Positions 7,831-15,613 of a stretch of 64,000 nucleotides of DNA are shown in pieces. The position numbers were made by a program, and so were the translations under genes. This DNA is from Martinezella tropici (GTDB lineage: Bacteria; Pseudomonadota; Alphaproteobacteria; Rhizobiales; Rhizobiaceae). Location: the NCBI GenBank assembly GCA_000799755.1, contig JUHI01000011.1:124001-188000 (forward strand). Direction: 5' to 3'. Below the pieces are notes generated by a model, which did no database searches, was not told where the DNA came from, and worked only from the letters and a program-made list of their open reading frames with translations. Every line of letters begins with the position of its first letter. Position 1 is the stretch's first letter.

Positions 7831-8658
7831 TTACTTCTTGGGAAGATATTGATCGGGCATTGGCGAACCAGGGAACCACTTCTCATAGAGCGTCTTCCAG
7901 GTGCCATCCTGCATCGCTTCATGCAGCGCCTTGTTCAGCGCCAAGCGGAAGGCGTCGTTACCCTTATGAACGACGAATCCCGCGGGTGCGTCGAAGGATG
8001 GAATGTTCACCGCGATCTTCAGAGCCGGATAGCGCTCGCCATACTGCTTGGCGGCTTCATAATCGAGGAAATGCGCGTCGATGGTGCCGTTGTTCAGCGC
8101 GGCGACGGCCGAATTATTGTCCGGAAATTTGACGAGATCGGTGCCGGTAAAGTTCTTGGTGGCATAGACCTCCTGCAGCGTGCCCTGCACGACGCCGAGG
8201 CGCTTGCCCTTGAGGCCGCTTGCATCCTTGATCGAGGCATCGGACGTCAGAACCGAGAGATAGCCGGCGAGATAACCATCCGAGAAATCGACCGTCTTCT
8301 TGCGCCCCTCGGTCGTTCCGATGGCCGCAACGGCGACATCGAAACGCTGATTGGCGACCGACGGCAGAAGAGCCGAAAATTCCTGGCCGGTAAATGTCAC
8401 CTTGTCCTTGGGAAAACCCATGCGGGAGGCGACGTTGAGGAAGAGTTCGATGTCGAAGCCGGTGAACTGACCATCGGCCGTCGTGAAGGTGTAGGGTTTG
8501 GAATCTCCCATCGTGCCAACGCTGATGACGCCCGGATCGATGAGATTGTAGGGATTGTCGGCGGCGGCGGCGGGGCCGACGCTTGCTGCTACGAGATAGG
8601 CCAGCACGCCGGCGCGCAGGGGCGCGGCCATGGCCGAGATTATGCGGGATATTTTCAT
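7831..8658 (-). CDS. Polar amino-acid type ABC transporter substrate-binding protein
   Basis: A 275-residue SBP_bac_3 (family 3) periplasmic protein. Residues 1-33 are a signal peptide ending in AAAA-D. The mature part shows the family marks: GVISVGTMGDSKPYTF at the start, FTGFDIELFLNVASRMG, and the hinge region FDVAVAAIGTTEGRKKTVDFSDGY. The C-terminus has LNKALHEAMQDGTWKTLYEKWF, the usual last helix. It is the first gene of the operon binding protein, permease-ATPase, oxidase, and is divergent from the LacI-type regulator, with a twin operator in between. The ligand is probably an amino acid or amine matched to the downstream oxidase. Confidence 0.9.
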   Translation of the reverse strand: MKISRIISAMAAPLRAGVLAYLVAASVGPAAAADNPYNLIDPGVISVGTMGDSKPYTFTTADGQFTGFDIELFLNVASRMGFPKDKVTFTGQEFSALLPSVANQRFDVAVAAIGTTEGRKKTVDFSDGYLAGYLSVLTSDASIKDASGLKGKRLGVVQGTLQEVYATKNFTGTDLVKFPDNNSAVAALNNGTIDAHFLDYEAAKQYGERYPALKIAVNIPSFDAPAGFVVHKGNDAFRLALNKALHEAMQDGTWKTLYEKWFPGSPMPDQYLPKK

Positions 8659-8751
8659 GTTCGTTCTCCGCTCTGAAGGATGCTCTTATCGGCATTCATG
8701 CATGCGCGTCTGCTTCTCCTCCCATAGATCGGCAAGAGATTATCTGGACAA

Positions 8752-8784
8752 GAGACCGGTATCATATATAAAGAGACCGGTCTC
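8752..8784. promoter_or_regulatory. Twin LacI-type operator in the divergent promoter region
   Basis: GAGACCGGTCTC at 8773-8784 is a perfect 12-bp palindrome with the central CG usual for LacI-family sites. A second copy, GAGACCGGTATC at 8752-8763, differs by one base. Their centres are 21 bp apart, two helical turns, which favours cooperative binding on one DNA face. The sites lie between the ABC operon (start 8658) and the LacI-type gene (start 8845). Confidence 0.75.
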
Positions 8785-8844
8785 AATTGATATTTGTTAA
8801 CTTGAGATTGACCGTCCGTCAACAACTCTTGTAGTCGTCATCGA

Positions 8845-9927
8845 ATGGAAGAACCCCTCACCTCGAAACGCTCCGTCACCGTCGCCGATGTTGCCAGGGC
8901 AGCGAATGTCTCGAAGGCCACTGCCGCGCGCGTGCTCGGCGGTTATGGCGTCGTCAGTGACAAGGTTCGCGAGCAGGTGCTTGCTGCTGCAGCAGCACTC
9001 GAATATCGGCCGAACGAACTGGCGCGTAGCATGACGACAGGCAAATCCGGCATTATCGGGGTTGTCGTCGGCGATATCGAGAACGCCTTCTTCAGCCTCG
9101 CCGTCAGGGGCATCAGCGACGTCGCGCGCATGGCCGGCTTCAACGTCATCATCGCCAATTCCGGCGAAGAGCTCGATGCGGAAAAATCGGCAGTCGACCT
9201 GCTGATCGGCAAGCGCGTCGATGGATTGATCGTAACACCCGCGCGCTGCGACCGGACGCAGCATCTTCAGGACATACGCCGCGTCGGCGTACCGCTCGTT
9301 CTCTTCGACCGAAGCATCCCCGAGCTCGGCGTCGATGCCGTCACGGGCGATGATTTCGACGCCGCGATGATCGCCACCCGCCACCTTCTCGAGATGGGGC
9401 ATCGCCGCATCGCCTATGTATCCGCCATGGATACCGAGAGCGAATTCCCTGGCGACAGCCGCAGCATTACCAATTCGGCGGTGCGCGAACGCGTGGATGG
9501 CGTATTGAAGGAGCAGGCGAATGCCGGCATCGAAAGGGCGCAATATTACGTGCGGCTTGGCGCAGCCGACCAGCCGAGGACGGACGGCGTCGTAAAGAGC
9601 CTGCTGCAGGATGACGCGCCGCCGACCGCTCTCATCACCTCTGACAGCCTTGTCGGGCTTCGGGTCTTCAAGAGCTTGCAGGCAATGGGATTGTCCGTCC
9701 CGCGGGATATCTCGATGATATCGTTCTTGGATGCCGACTGGACGACGGTCACGACGCCACCGATCACCGTCATCGACCAGCCGGTCTACGAGATGGGCAA
9801 AAAGGCGGCCGAGCGGCTGATATCGCGGTTGAACGGCAAGGATCTTCCGGCCGAGAGGACTGCCATCAAAACGTGCCTGATCAAGCGCGGATCTGTCACC
9901 TCGCCACCTCGCGGCAACAGCCGATAA
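8845..9927 (+). CDS. LacI-family transcriptional regulator
   Basis: A 360-residue repressor. Residues about 11-60 are the LacI helix-turn-helix and hinge (VTVADVARAANVSKATAARVLGG, then YRPNELARSMTTGKS). The rest is a periplasmic-binding-protein-like effector domain beginning GIIGVVVGDIENAFFS and ending with the dimerisation half VIDQPVYEMGKKAAERLI. It is divergent from the amino-acid ABC operon and is the obvious ligand of the twin palindrome at 8752-8784. A LacI protein controlling an amino-acid-type importer is less usual than a sugar one and hints at a sugar-like or opine-like inducer; that is inference. Confidence 0.9.
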   Translation: MEEPLTSKRSVTVADVARAANVSKATAARVLGGYGVVSDKVREQVLAAAAALEYRPNELARSMTTGKSGIIGVVVGDIENAFFSLAVRGISDVARMAGFNVIIANSGEELDAEKSAVDLLIGKRVDGLIVTPARCDRTQHLQDIRRVGVPLVLFDRSIPELGVDAVTGDDFDAAMIATRHLLEMGHRRIAYVSAMDTESEFPGDSRSITNSAVRERVDGVLKEQANAGIERAQYYVRLGAADQPRTDGVVKSLLQDDAPPTALITSDSLVGLRVFKSLQAMGLSVPRDISMISFLDADWTTVTTPPITVIDQPVYEMGKKAAERLISRLNGKDLPAERTAIKTCLIKRGSVTSPPRGNSR

Positions 9928-10017
9928 TACCTTGCGTCGCCGTACTCTCTATACAGTCCTCGAACATCTTGAAACCTTGATTGAGCTGCGTGACCTGCCC
10001 CGAAAGGCATCGGCCAC

Positions 10018-10920
10018 TCAGGTCATCCATTTGCGATGTTCGACGAAGCGCTCTGCCAAAAGGTCGATGAACAATCGCACCTTAGTCGGCAGATGGCTGC
10101 GATTCGGATAAATCGCACTTATCGTGAATTCCACTGCCCGATAATCGGGCATGGCGCGCACCAGGCGGCCCGCGGCGACATCCTCGAAAACGATGAAGCT
10201 GGGGGCAAGGAAGATGCCTTGGCCGCTTGCCAGCAGAAAGCGCAGTGTCTCGGCGCTGTTCGAGACGACATTGCCCGAAATCTTGACGCCAACCTGCTTG
10301 CCGTCGGCATCCTCGAAACGCCATTCGTCGCCATACGGATAATAGGTGTATTGCAGGCAATTGTGCTCCACGAGATCGGCCGGCACCTTGGGCATTGGAT
10401 GCGTGTCGCGGTAGTCTGGTGAGCACACGAGCATATGCCGCCAGGGCGCCAGCTTGCGCGCCACGAGTGTCGAGTCCGGTGCCGGCAAGGTTCGGATCAT
10501 GAGGTCATACCCCTCCTCGACCATGTCGATCGACCGTTCGCCGACGTTGAAATCGAGCGAGATCGCGGGGTATTGCGTCATGAACTCATCGATGACGGGG
10601 AGCAGGAAGCGGACGATGGCGCCGCTGGTATAGATCTTCAGCGTGCCGCGCGGCATCGTGCTAAGCGCGCCAGCAGCCCGGTCGGCCTCCTCAAGATCGG
10701 CAAGGATCTGCGAGGAGCGCTCATAATAATATTTACCGGTTTCCGTCAGGCTGACCCGGCGCGTCGTGCGGTTCAGAAGCCGCACACCGAGCCGGTCTTC
10801 CAGGGATTGCACATGGTTGCCCACCATGGTGACGGACATGTTGAGCCGGCGGGCAGCAGCCGAAAATCCGCCACATTCCACCACCCGGCCAAAGACTGCG
10901 AGGCTGGTCAACCGATCCAT
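10018..10920 (-). CDS. LysR-family regulator divergent from the efflux operon
   Basis: A 300-residue LysR protein of the AaeR/PecT-like subgroup. The N-terminal winged helix-turn-helix (residues 1-60) starts MDRLTSLAVFGRVVECGGFS and continues with RLLNRTTRRVSLTETGKYYYERS. The substrate domain runs to the end. It is transcribed away from the emrA-emrB operon and separated from it by 137 bp that carry one copy of a 50-bp repeated element, so control of the pump is likely. It converges with the LacI gene; the 90-bp gap between them holds nothing recognisable. Confidence 0.9.
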   Translation of the reverse strand: MDRLTSLAVFGRVVECGGFSAAARRLNMSVTMVGNHVQSLEDRLGVRLLNRTTRRVSLTETGKYYYERSSQILADLEEADRAAGALSTMPRGTLKIYTSGAIVRFLLPVIDEFMTQYPAISLDFNVGERSIDMVEEGYDLMIRTLPAPDSTLVARKLAPWRHMLVCSPDYRDTHPMPKVPADLVEHNCLQYTYYPYGDEWRFEDADGKQVGVKISGNVVSNSAETLRFLLASGQGIFLAPSFIVFEDVAAGRLVRAMPDYRAVEFTISAIYPNRSHLPTKVRLFIDLLAERFVEHRKWMT

Positions 10921-10929
10921 ATTGTCCTC

Positions 10930-10979
10930 GGATTATCCACTGTGACTTGATGATCCTTCCAAATTTGAGGAGATTATCA
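10930..10979. repeat. 50-bp repeated regulatory element, copy A (before emrA)
   Basis: This stretch aligns without gaps to 12261-12310, with about 37 of 50 bases identical. Identity is concentrated in three blocks: GGATTATCCA, GATGATCCTTCC and GATTATCA. Each block contains a GATNATC palindrome (10931, 10949 and 10972). It lies in the LysR/emrA divergent promoter region. Conserved blocks with freely varying spacers suggest a multi-site operator rather than a recent duplication. Confidence 0.6.
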
Positions 10980-11057
10980 GAAGGACCGTTCGGACGCATC
11001 TTCATCGCATCAAAAAAGGCCCCGTGCAAAGGGGTGGCGCATTGAAGGAAACGGACG

Positions 11058-12284
11058 ATGGTCGAACTACCCCGTAACGAAGCGTTCAAAAACGCAAGCC
11101 AAGCTGACGCTGCTCCGGTCGGCGAGATAGCGAAGTCTCCAGGTGCCGAGACTGTGCCGGGTGCGGCTGTCGAAGCGCCTGTTACCGCCGCCGCACCCAA
11201 GGCAGGCGGAAAGCTCATCAAGCGCGGCCTGCTGATTGCGGCGCTGGTCGCCGGCGTCGCTTTCGGTGCAGATTTCGGCTACCATTACTGGACTGTCGGA
11301 CGCTTCATCGAATCCACCGACGATGCCTATGTGAAGGCCGATTACACCACGATCGCGCCGAAAGTCGCCGGCTACATCAAGGAAGTGCTGGTCAACGATA
11401 ATGACAAGGTCAAGGCCGGCCAGGTGCTCGCCCGTATCGACGACCGCGATTTCCAGGCAGCACTTTCCCAGGTGAAAGCCGATCTCAAGGCTGCGGATGC
11501 CGCAATTTCCAACATCGATGCACAGATCCAGCTGCAACAATCGCTGATCGCGCAGGCGAAGGCGACGGCTGACTCTTCGCAAGCCTCGTTGAATTGGGCA
11601 GTGTCGGACGCGGCCCGTGCGGCTCGCCTGACGACCAACGGCGTCGGCAGCCAATCGCAGGCCGAACAGACGCAATCGGCCCGCGATCAAGCCGTTGCCG
11701 CGCTCCAGCGCGACCAGGCCGCAGTCGTTGCCGCGCAGAACAAAGTGCCGGTGCTGCAGACCCAACGTGACCAGGCGGTGGCCCAGCGCGACCGCGCCGC
11801 CGCCGCCGTCCAGCAGGCCGAACTCAATCTTTCCTATACCGATATCGTTGCCGCCATCGACGGAACGGTCGGCGCCCGCTCTCTCCGCGTCGGACAATAT
11901 GTCACGTCCGGCACGCAGCTCATGGCTGTCGTGCCACTCCATTCGGTCTATGTCGTTGCAAATTTCAAGGAAACGCAGTTGTCCTATGTGCGCCCCGGCC
12001 AGCCGGTCGAGATCAAGGTCGACAGCTTCCCGGACGTTACAATAAAGGGTCATGTCGATAGCCTCTCGCCGGCAAGCGGGCTCGAATTCTCGCTGTTACC
12101 GCCCGACAACGCGACCGGCAACTTCACCAAGATCGTCCAGCGCATCCCGGTGAAGATCGTCATCGACGACGATAATCTCGCCGGCCTCTTGCGCTCCGGC
12201 ATGTCCGTCGAGCCGGAAATCGACACGAAGGCCGCACAAACCTCGACGGTGGCTGCGCAGGGATTATCCAGCCACGCTGGATGA
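11058..12284 (+). CDS. emrA: HlyD/EmrA-type membrane fusion protein of a drug efflux pump
   Basis: A 408-residue periplasmic adaptor. A cytoplasmic Ala/Pro-rich leader is followed by one membrane anchor at about residues 57-75, then the biotinyl-lipoyl half motif (DDAYVKADYTTIAPKVAGYI, family signature), a long alanine/glutamine-rich coiled coil (about residues 130-245), the second lipoyl half (IDGTVGARSLRVGQYVTSG) and the beta-barrel region. It links the inner-membrane MFS pump to an outer-membrane TolC-type channel, which is not encoded nearby. GAAGGAAA precedes the start. The last codons and stop lie inside copy B of the repeated 50-bp element. Confidence 0.9.
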   Translation: MVELPRNEAFKNASQADAAPVGEIAKSPGAETVPGAAVEAPVTAAAPKAGGKLIKRGLLIAALVAGVAFGADFGYHYWTVGRFIESTDDAYVKADYTTIAPKVAGYIKEVLVNDNDKVKAGQVLARIDDRDFQAALSQVKADLKAADAAISNIDAQIQLQQSLIAQAKATADSSQASLNWAVSDAARAARLTTNGVGSQSQAEQTQSARDQAVAALQRDQAAVVAAQNKVPVLQTQRDQAVAQRDRAAAAVQQAELNLSYTDIVAAIDGTVGARSLRVGQYVTSGTQLMAVVPLHSVYVVANFKETQLSYVRPGQPVEIKVDSFPDVTIKGHVDSLSPASGLEFSLLPPDNATGNFTKIVQRIPVKIVIDDDNLAGLLRSGMSVEPEIDTKAAQTSTVAAQGLSSHAG

Positions 12285-12310
12285 TCCTTCCTAATCTTCG
12301 TCGATTATCA
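12261..12310. repeat. 50-bp repeated regulatory element, copy B (emrA end / before emrB)
   Basis: Second copy of the element at 10930-10979, with the same three blocks at the same spacing. It spans the emrA stop codon (12282-12284) and lies 52-101 bp before the emrB start. Because part of it codes for the end of EmrA, the shared blocks are not explained by intergenic drift. It may give emrB its own regulated promoter. Confidence 0.55.
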
Positions 12311-12361
12311 CCTCAATACCGTCATGAGACTATTCTGGCAAAAGCCGGAAGGAGAAGCGCC

Positions 12362-13984
12362 GTGGCCACTCTTCAGATTGCCGCAAACAACAACTCTGCC
12401 GCGCCCGCGAGCACTGCAAACGCAGCGGCCGCCCGGCCCGCAATGACCCCACTGCGCATGTGGACCGCCGTGATCGGTTCCACGCTTGGGGCTTTCATGG
12501 CCGTTCTGAACATTCAGATCGTCAACGCTTCGCTTGCCGACATTCAGGGCGCGATTGGCGCCGGCACTGATGACGGCGGCTGGATCTCGACCTCCTATCT
12601 CATCGCCGAGATCGTCGTCATCCCGCTCAGCGCCTGGCTTGCCCGCGTCTTTTCCGTGCGCATCTACCTGCTGACCAACGCGATCCTCTTCCTCGTCTTC
12701 TCGGTCGCTTGCGCCTTTGCAGCGAACCTGCAGCAGATGATCATCCTGCGCGCCATACAGGGTTTCTCCGGCGGCGTGCTGATCCCGATGGCCTTTACGA
12801 TCATCATCACCCTGCTGCCGAAACCCAAGCAGCCGATGGGCCTTGCGCTCTTTGCCCTTTCCGCGACCTTCGCACCGGCAATCGGCCCGACCATCGGCGG
12901 CTATCTCACCGAAAACTGGGGTTGGGAATATATTTTCTACGTCAACCTCGTGCCCGGCGTTCTCATGGTCGGCATGCTCTGGGCCTCGCTTGATCGCTCA
13001 CCGATGAATCTTTCACTGCTGGCCAAGGGCGACTGGCCCGGAATAATCACCATGGCGATCGGCCTTGCCGCGCTGCAGACCGTGCTCGAGGAAGGCAACA
13101 AGGACGACTGGTTCGGTTCACCCTTTATCGTCCGGCTTTCCGTCATCGCTGCCGTGTCTCTGACGCTCTTTCTTATCATCGAGCTTCGCGCCGCCCATCC
13201 GCTTCTCAACCTGCGCTTGCTGATGCGCCGCAATTTCGGCTTTGGCATCGTCGCCAACTTCCTGCTCGGCATTGCGCTCTACGGCTCGGTCTTCATCCTG
13301 CCGATCTATCTGACACGCATTCAGGGTTATAATTCCGAACAGATCGGCATGGTGCTCGCCTGGACCGGCATTCCGCAGTTGATCCTGATCCCGCTTGTGC
13401 CGCGGCTGATGAAGCGCTTCGATGCCCGTCTGCTGATCGTCGTCGGCTTTGCGCTCTTTGCGGCTTCGAACTTCATGAACGTCTACATGACGGGCGACTA
13501 CGCCAGCGACCAGCTTTTCTGGCCGAACATCGTCCGTGCCGTCGGCCAGGCGCTCGCATTCACGCCGCTGACCGCAATCGCGACTGCCGGTATCGAACAG
13601 GAAAACGCCGGCTCCGCCTCGGCGCTGTTCAACATGATGCGCAACCTCGGCGGTGCGGTCGGCATCGCGGCACTTCAGACCTTCCTCACCAAACGCGAGC
13701 AGTTCCACTCGAACATTCTCACCAATTCGGTCTCCATGTTCGAAGAGGCGACGCGTGCGCGCATCGCCAACCTCACCAACTACTTCATGAACCATGGCGT
13801 CAGCGATCAGGCGCTTGCCACCCACAAGGCCATTGTCGCCATCGCTTCCGATCTGCGCACGCAGGCCAATATCATGGCCTTCAGCGACACCTTCTACCTG
13901 CTCGGCGTCGCGCTGGTCGTCGCCCTGATCGCCAGCCTGCTTTTAAAGAAACCCGGTCACCTCTCGGGCGGCGCGGCACATTGA
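12362..13984 (+). CDS. emrB: DHA2-family (EmrB/QacA) multidrug MFS efflux transporter
   Basis: A 540-residue inner-membrane drug:proton antiporter with 14 predicted helices, beginning TPLRMWTAVIGSTLGAFMAVLNIQIVNASL. It contains the DHA2 motif C-like segment LFALSATFAPAIGPTIGGYL and the helix-1 pattern DIQGAIGAGTDDGGWISTSYL typical of EmrB. I choose the GTG at 12362 because GGAAGGAG (12347-12354) precedes it by 7 nt; an upstream ATG at 12281 overlaps emrA and has no clear ribosome site. With EmrA and a TolC it would expel hydrophobic drugs or phenolic plant compounds. The exact substrates are unknown. Confidence 0.93.
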   Translation: MATLQIAANNNSAAPASTANAAAARPAMTPLRMWTAVIGSTLGAFMAVLNIQIVNASLADIQGAIGAGTDDGGWISTSYLIAEIVVIPLSAWLARVFSVRIYLLTNAILFLVFSVACAFAANLQQMIILRAIQGFSGGVLIPMAFTIIITLLPKPKQPMGLALFALSATFAPAIGPTIGGYLTENWGWEYIFYVNLVPGVLMVGMLWASLDRSPMNLSLLAKGDWPGIITMAIGLAALQTVLEEGNKDDWFGSPFIVRLSVIAAVSLTLFLIIELRAAHPLLNLRLLMRRNFGFGIVANFLLGIALYGSVFILPIYLTRIQGYNSEQIGMVLAWTGIPQLILIPLVPRLMKRFDARLLIVVGFALFAASNFMNVYMTGDYASDQLFWPNIVRAVGQALAFTPLTAIATAGIEQENAGSASALFNMMRNLGGAVGIAALQTFLTKREQFHSNILTNSVSMFEEATRARIANLTNYFMNHGVSDQALATHKAIVAIASDLRTQANIMAFSDTFYLLGVALVVALIASLLLKKPGHLSGGAAH

Positions 13985-14012
13985 GCCGCGTCGCAAGGAG
14001 GAGGAGATAGCC

Positions 14013-15218
14013 ATGACCTTGCTGCACGATATGCCGAAGACGGCACCCGTAAGCTCCAGAGTGACGCATAGCGGCGTCAACACTGCGACAACCCTGAACC
14101 TCATCGAATGGCTGACGGGCGACGAATGCCATGCTCTTGATGATGCGGGCCTCGTCGGTGGGCTCGGGCGGCGCCTCCAGGCGCTTGGCCTTCCCATCGA
14201 CCGGCTGACGCTGCACCTGGCGACGCTCCACCCTGAATTCGTCGGCCGCACCTTTGCCTGGGCACCGGGCGAGCCGGTCGAGATCCACGAACGGGAGCAC
14301 GGCTCGCGGCTCGCGCTGGCCAATACGCCGCTCATAAAGGCACAGGAGATGCGCGAGACGCTCGTCGTCGGCCCGGGCGAGAGCCCGCATGGGCGATGGC
14401 AGCATATCGACATCTTCTCCGGCCGTGGGCTCGTCCAGTTGATCGTGGCTCCGCTCTGTAATGCCGACGGGCCCATCAGCAGCGCTGTCTTCGCCACCCG
14501 GCGAGCAGGCGGCTTCGCGCCCGGCGAGCAGGATCTGATCGAGCGCATCCTGCCGGCGTTGCGTAACACTTGCGAGTTGCGCGTCCTCAGACAATGCGAA
14601 CTCAGCCTTCTCGACACCTATATCGGGCCGATGACGGCGAGCCGCATTCTGGCAGGGCACATCCGTCGCGGCGAAATCGAATCAATGGAGGCAGCACTTC
14701 TCCTTTGTGACCTGCGCGGCTTCACCGAACTTTCGAATCGGGTGCCCGGCGGCACGGTGCTGGGGCTGCTGAACGCCTATTTCGATAAGGTCGTACCGGC
14801 GATCACCCTTGAAGGCGGCGAAATATTGAAATTCATGGGCGATGCGGTTCTCGCATTCTTTCCCGGCGCCGATGCGAACGGAGCCTGCAACGCCGCGTTG
14901 ACCGCGGCAAAGACGATCCTCGATGCAATAGCGCGCTTCGACTACGACGGAATCCGCATCAAGGTTGGCATCGCGCTGCATTACGGCGAGGTGAGCTACG
15001 GCAATGTCGGCTCGGGCAACCGCCTGGATTTCACCTTGATCGGTCCTGACGTGAATATCGTCAGCCGTATCCAAAATGTCTGCAGCGAAGGCGGCGAAGC
15101 GCTGCTGATGTCGGGGGCGTTCCAGCAACAGGCCGATATCCCGGATGCGATCTCGATCGGACGGCGGCAGTTGAAGGGTTTTGCCGAGCCCATCGAGCTT
15201 CTTACGATCGCCGAGTGA
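14013..15218 (+). CDS. Class III adenylate/guanylate cyclase
   Basis: A 401-residue cyclase. Residues about 1-195 are a GAF-like/unknown sensor region found in many rhizobial cyclases; the catalytic domain covers about residues 215-395. Both metal aspartates are present (CDLRGFT and GDAVLAFF), the base-recognising Lys is in EILKFMGDAV, and Thr in the partner position of FTLIGPDVN is typical of class IIIb adenylate cyclases. The transition-state Asn/Arg pair is in NIVSRI. It starts 28 bp after emrB with a strong AAGGAGGAGGAG site, so it is probably transcribed with the pump. Why a cAMP enzyme shares a drug-efflux operon is not obvious. Confidence 0.88.
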   Translation: MTLLHDMPKTAPVSSRVTHSGVNTATTLNLIEWLTGDECHALDDAGLVGGLGRRLQALGLPIDRLTLHLATLHPEFVGRTFAWAPGEPVEIHEREHGSRLALANTPLIKAQEMRETLVVGPGESPHGRWQHIDIFSGRGLVQLIVAPLCNADGPISSAVFATRRAGGFAPGEQDLIERILPALRNTCELRVLRQCELSLLDTYIGPMTASRILAGHIRRGEIESMEAALLLCDLRGFTELSNRVPGGTVLGLLNAYFDKVVPAITLEGGEILKFMGDAVLAFFPGADANGACNAALTAAKTILDAIARFDYDGIRIKVGIALHYGEVSYGNVGSGNRLDFTLIGPDVNIVSRIQNVCSEGGEALLMSGAFQQQADIPDAISIGRRQLKGFAEPIELLTIAE

Positions 15219-15613
15219 AGGCATCCGTTGGATGCCGGCGATGCCGCATCAGAGGATATTCAATCGCAACGCCGATTGCGTCGAGCAACACCTCTTTCTC
15301 ATGCGCTCACGCCAAAAATGTGTTGCATTAAATCAACAGCTATTTTTTCCATTTCTGAATGTTGCTGCAACGGATTTACAAACAACCTGAATGTATATAG
15401 GTCTGTCGTCAGGATCTGGTTAGCTTGCGATCTGGTGGGGTTGTTGTTTCAGCCGCCAGCTAACGAGGTTCCATAGGGGTGGGGATAATACCGGCAGTCT
15501 ATTGCAGATGCAGTGCCTGGTTTTGCTTTCTGTTTGCAAGAGAGCGTTTCCAGGGTAGCCTATTGTACTCGCTCCTCGGGATATGTACGACTAGTTACAA
15601 CCAGGAGTTAAAA
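15219..15613 (+). promoter_or_regulatory. Long upstream region/leader of the porin gene
   Basis: These 395 bp hold no convincing gene. The first half has AT-rich tracts (for example about 15318-15360) suited to a promoter, and a small hairpin CGCAA/TTGCG near 15267-15282. An in-frame upstream start at 15479 exists but the added residues do not look like a signal peptide. Such long leaders are common for strongly expressed porins and could be a target for small RNAs. I could not place -35/-10 boxes with confidence. Confidence 0.4.

Noticed and set aside
12281..12361. ATG at 12281 as the emrB start
   Set aside because: It overlaps emrA, lacks a ribosome site, and adds residues unlike a DHA2 N-terminus. 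The GTG at 12362 has GGAAGGAG at ideal distance.
15479..15613. ATG at 15479 as the porin start
   Set aside because: It would put 45 residues before a textbook signal peptide. The ATG at 15614 has a ribosome site and gives the expected porin precursor.
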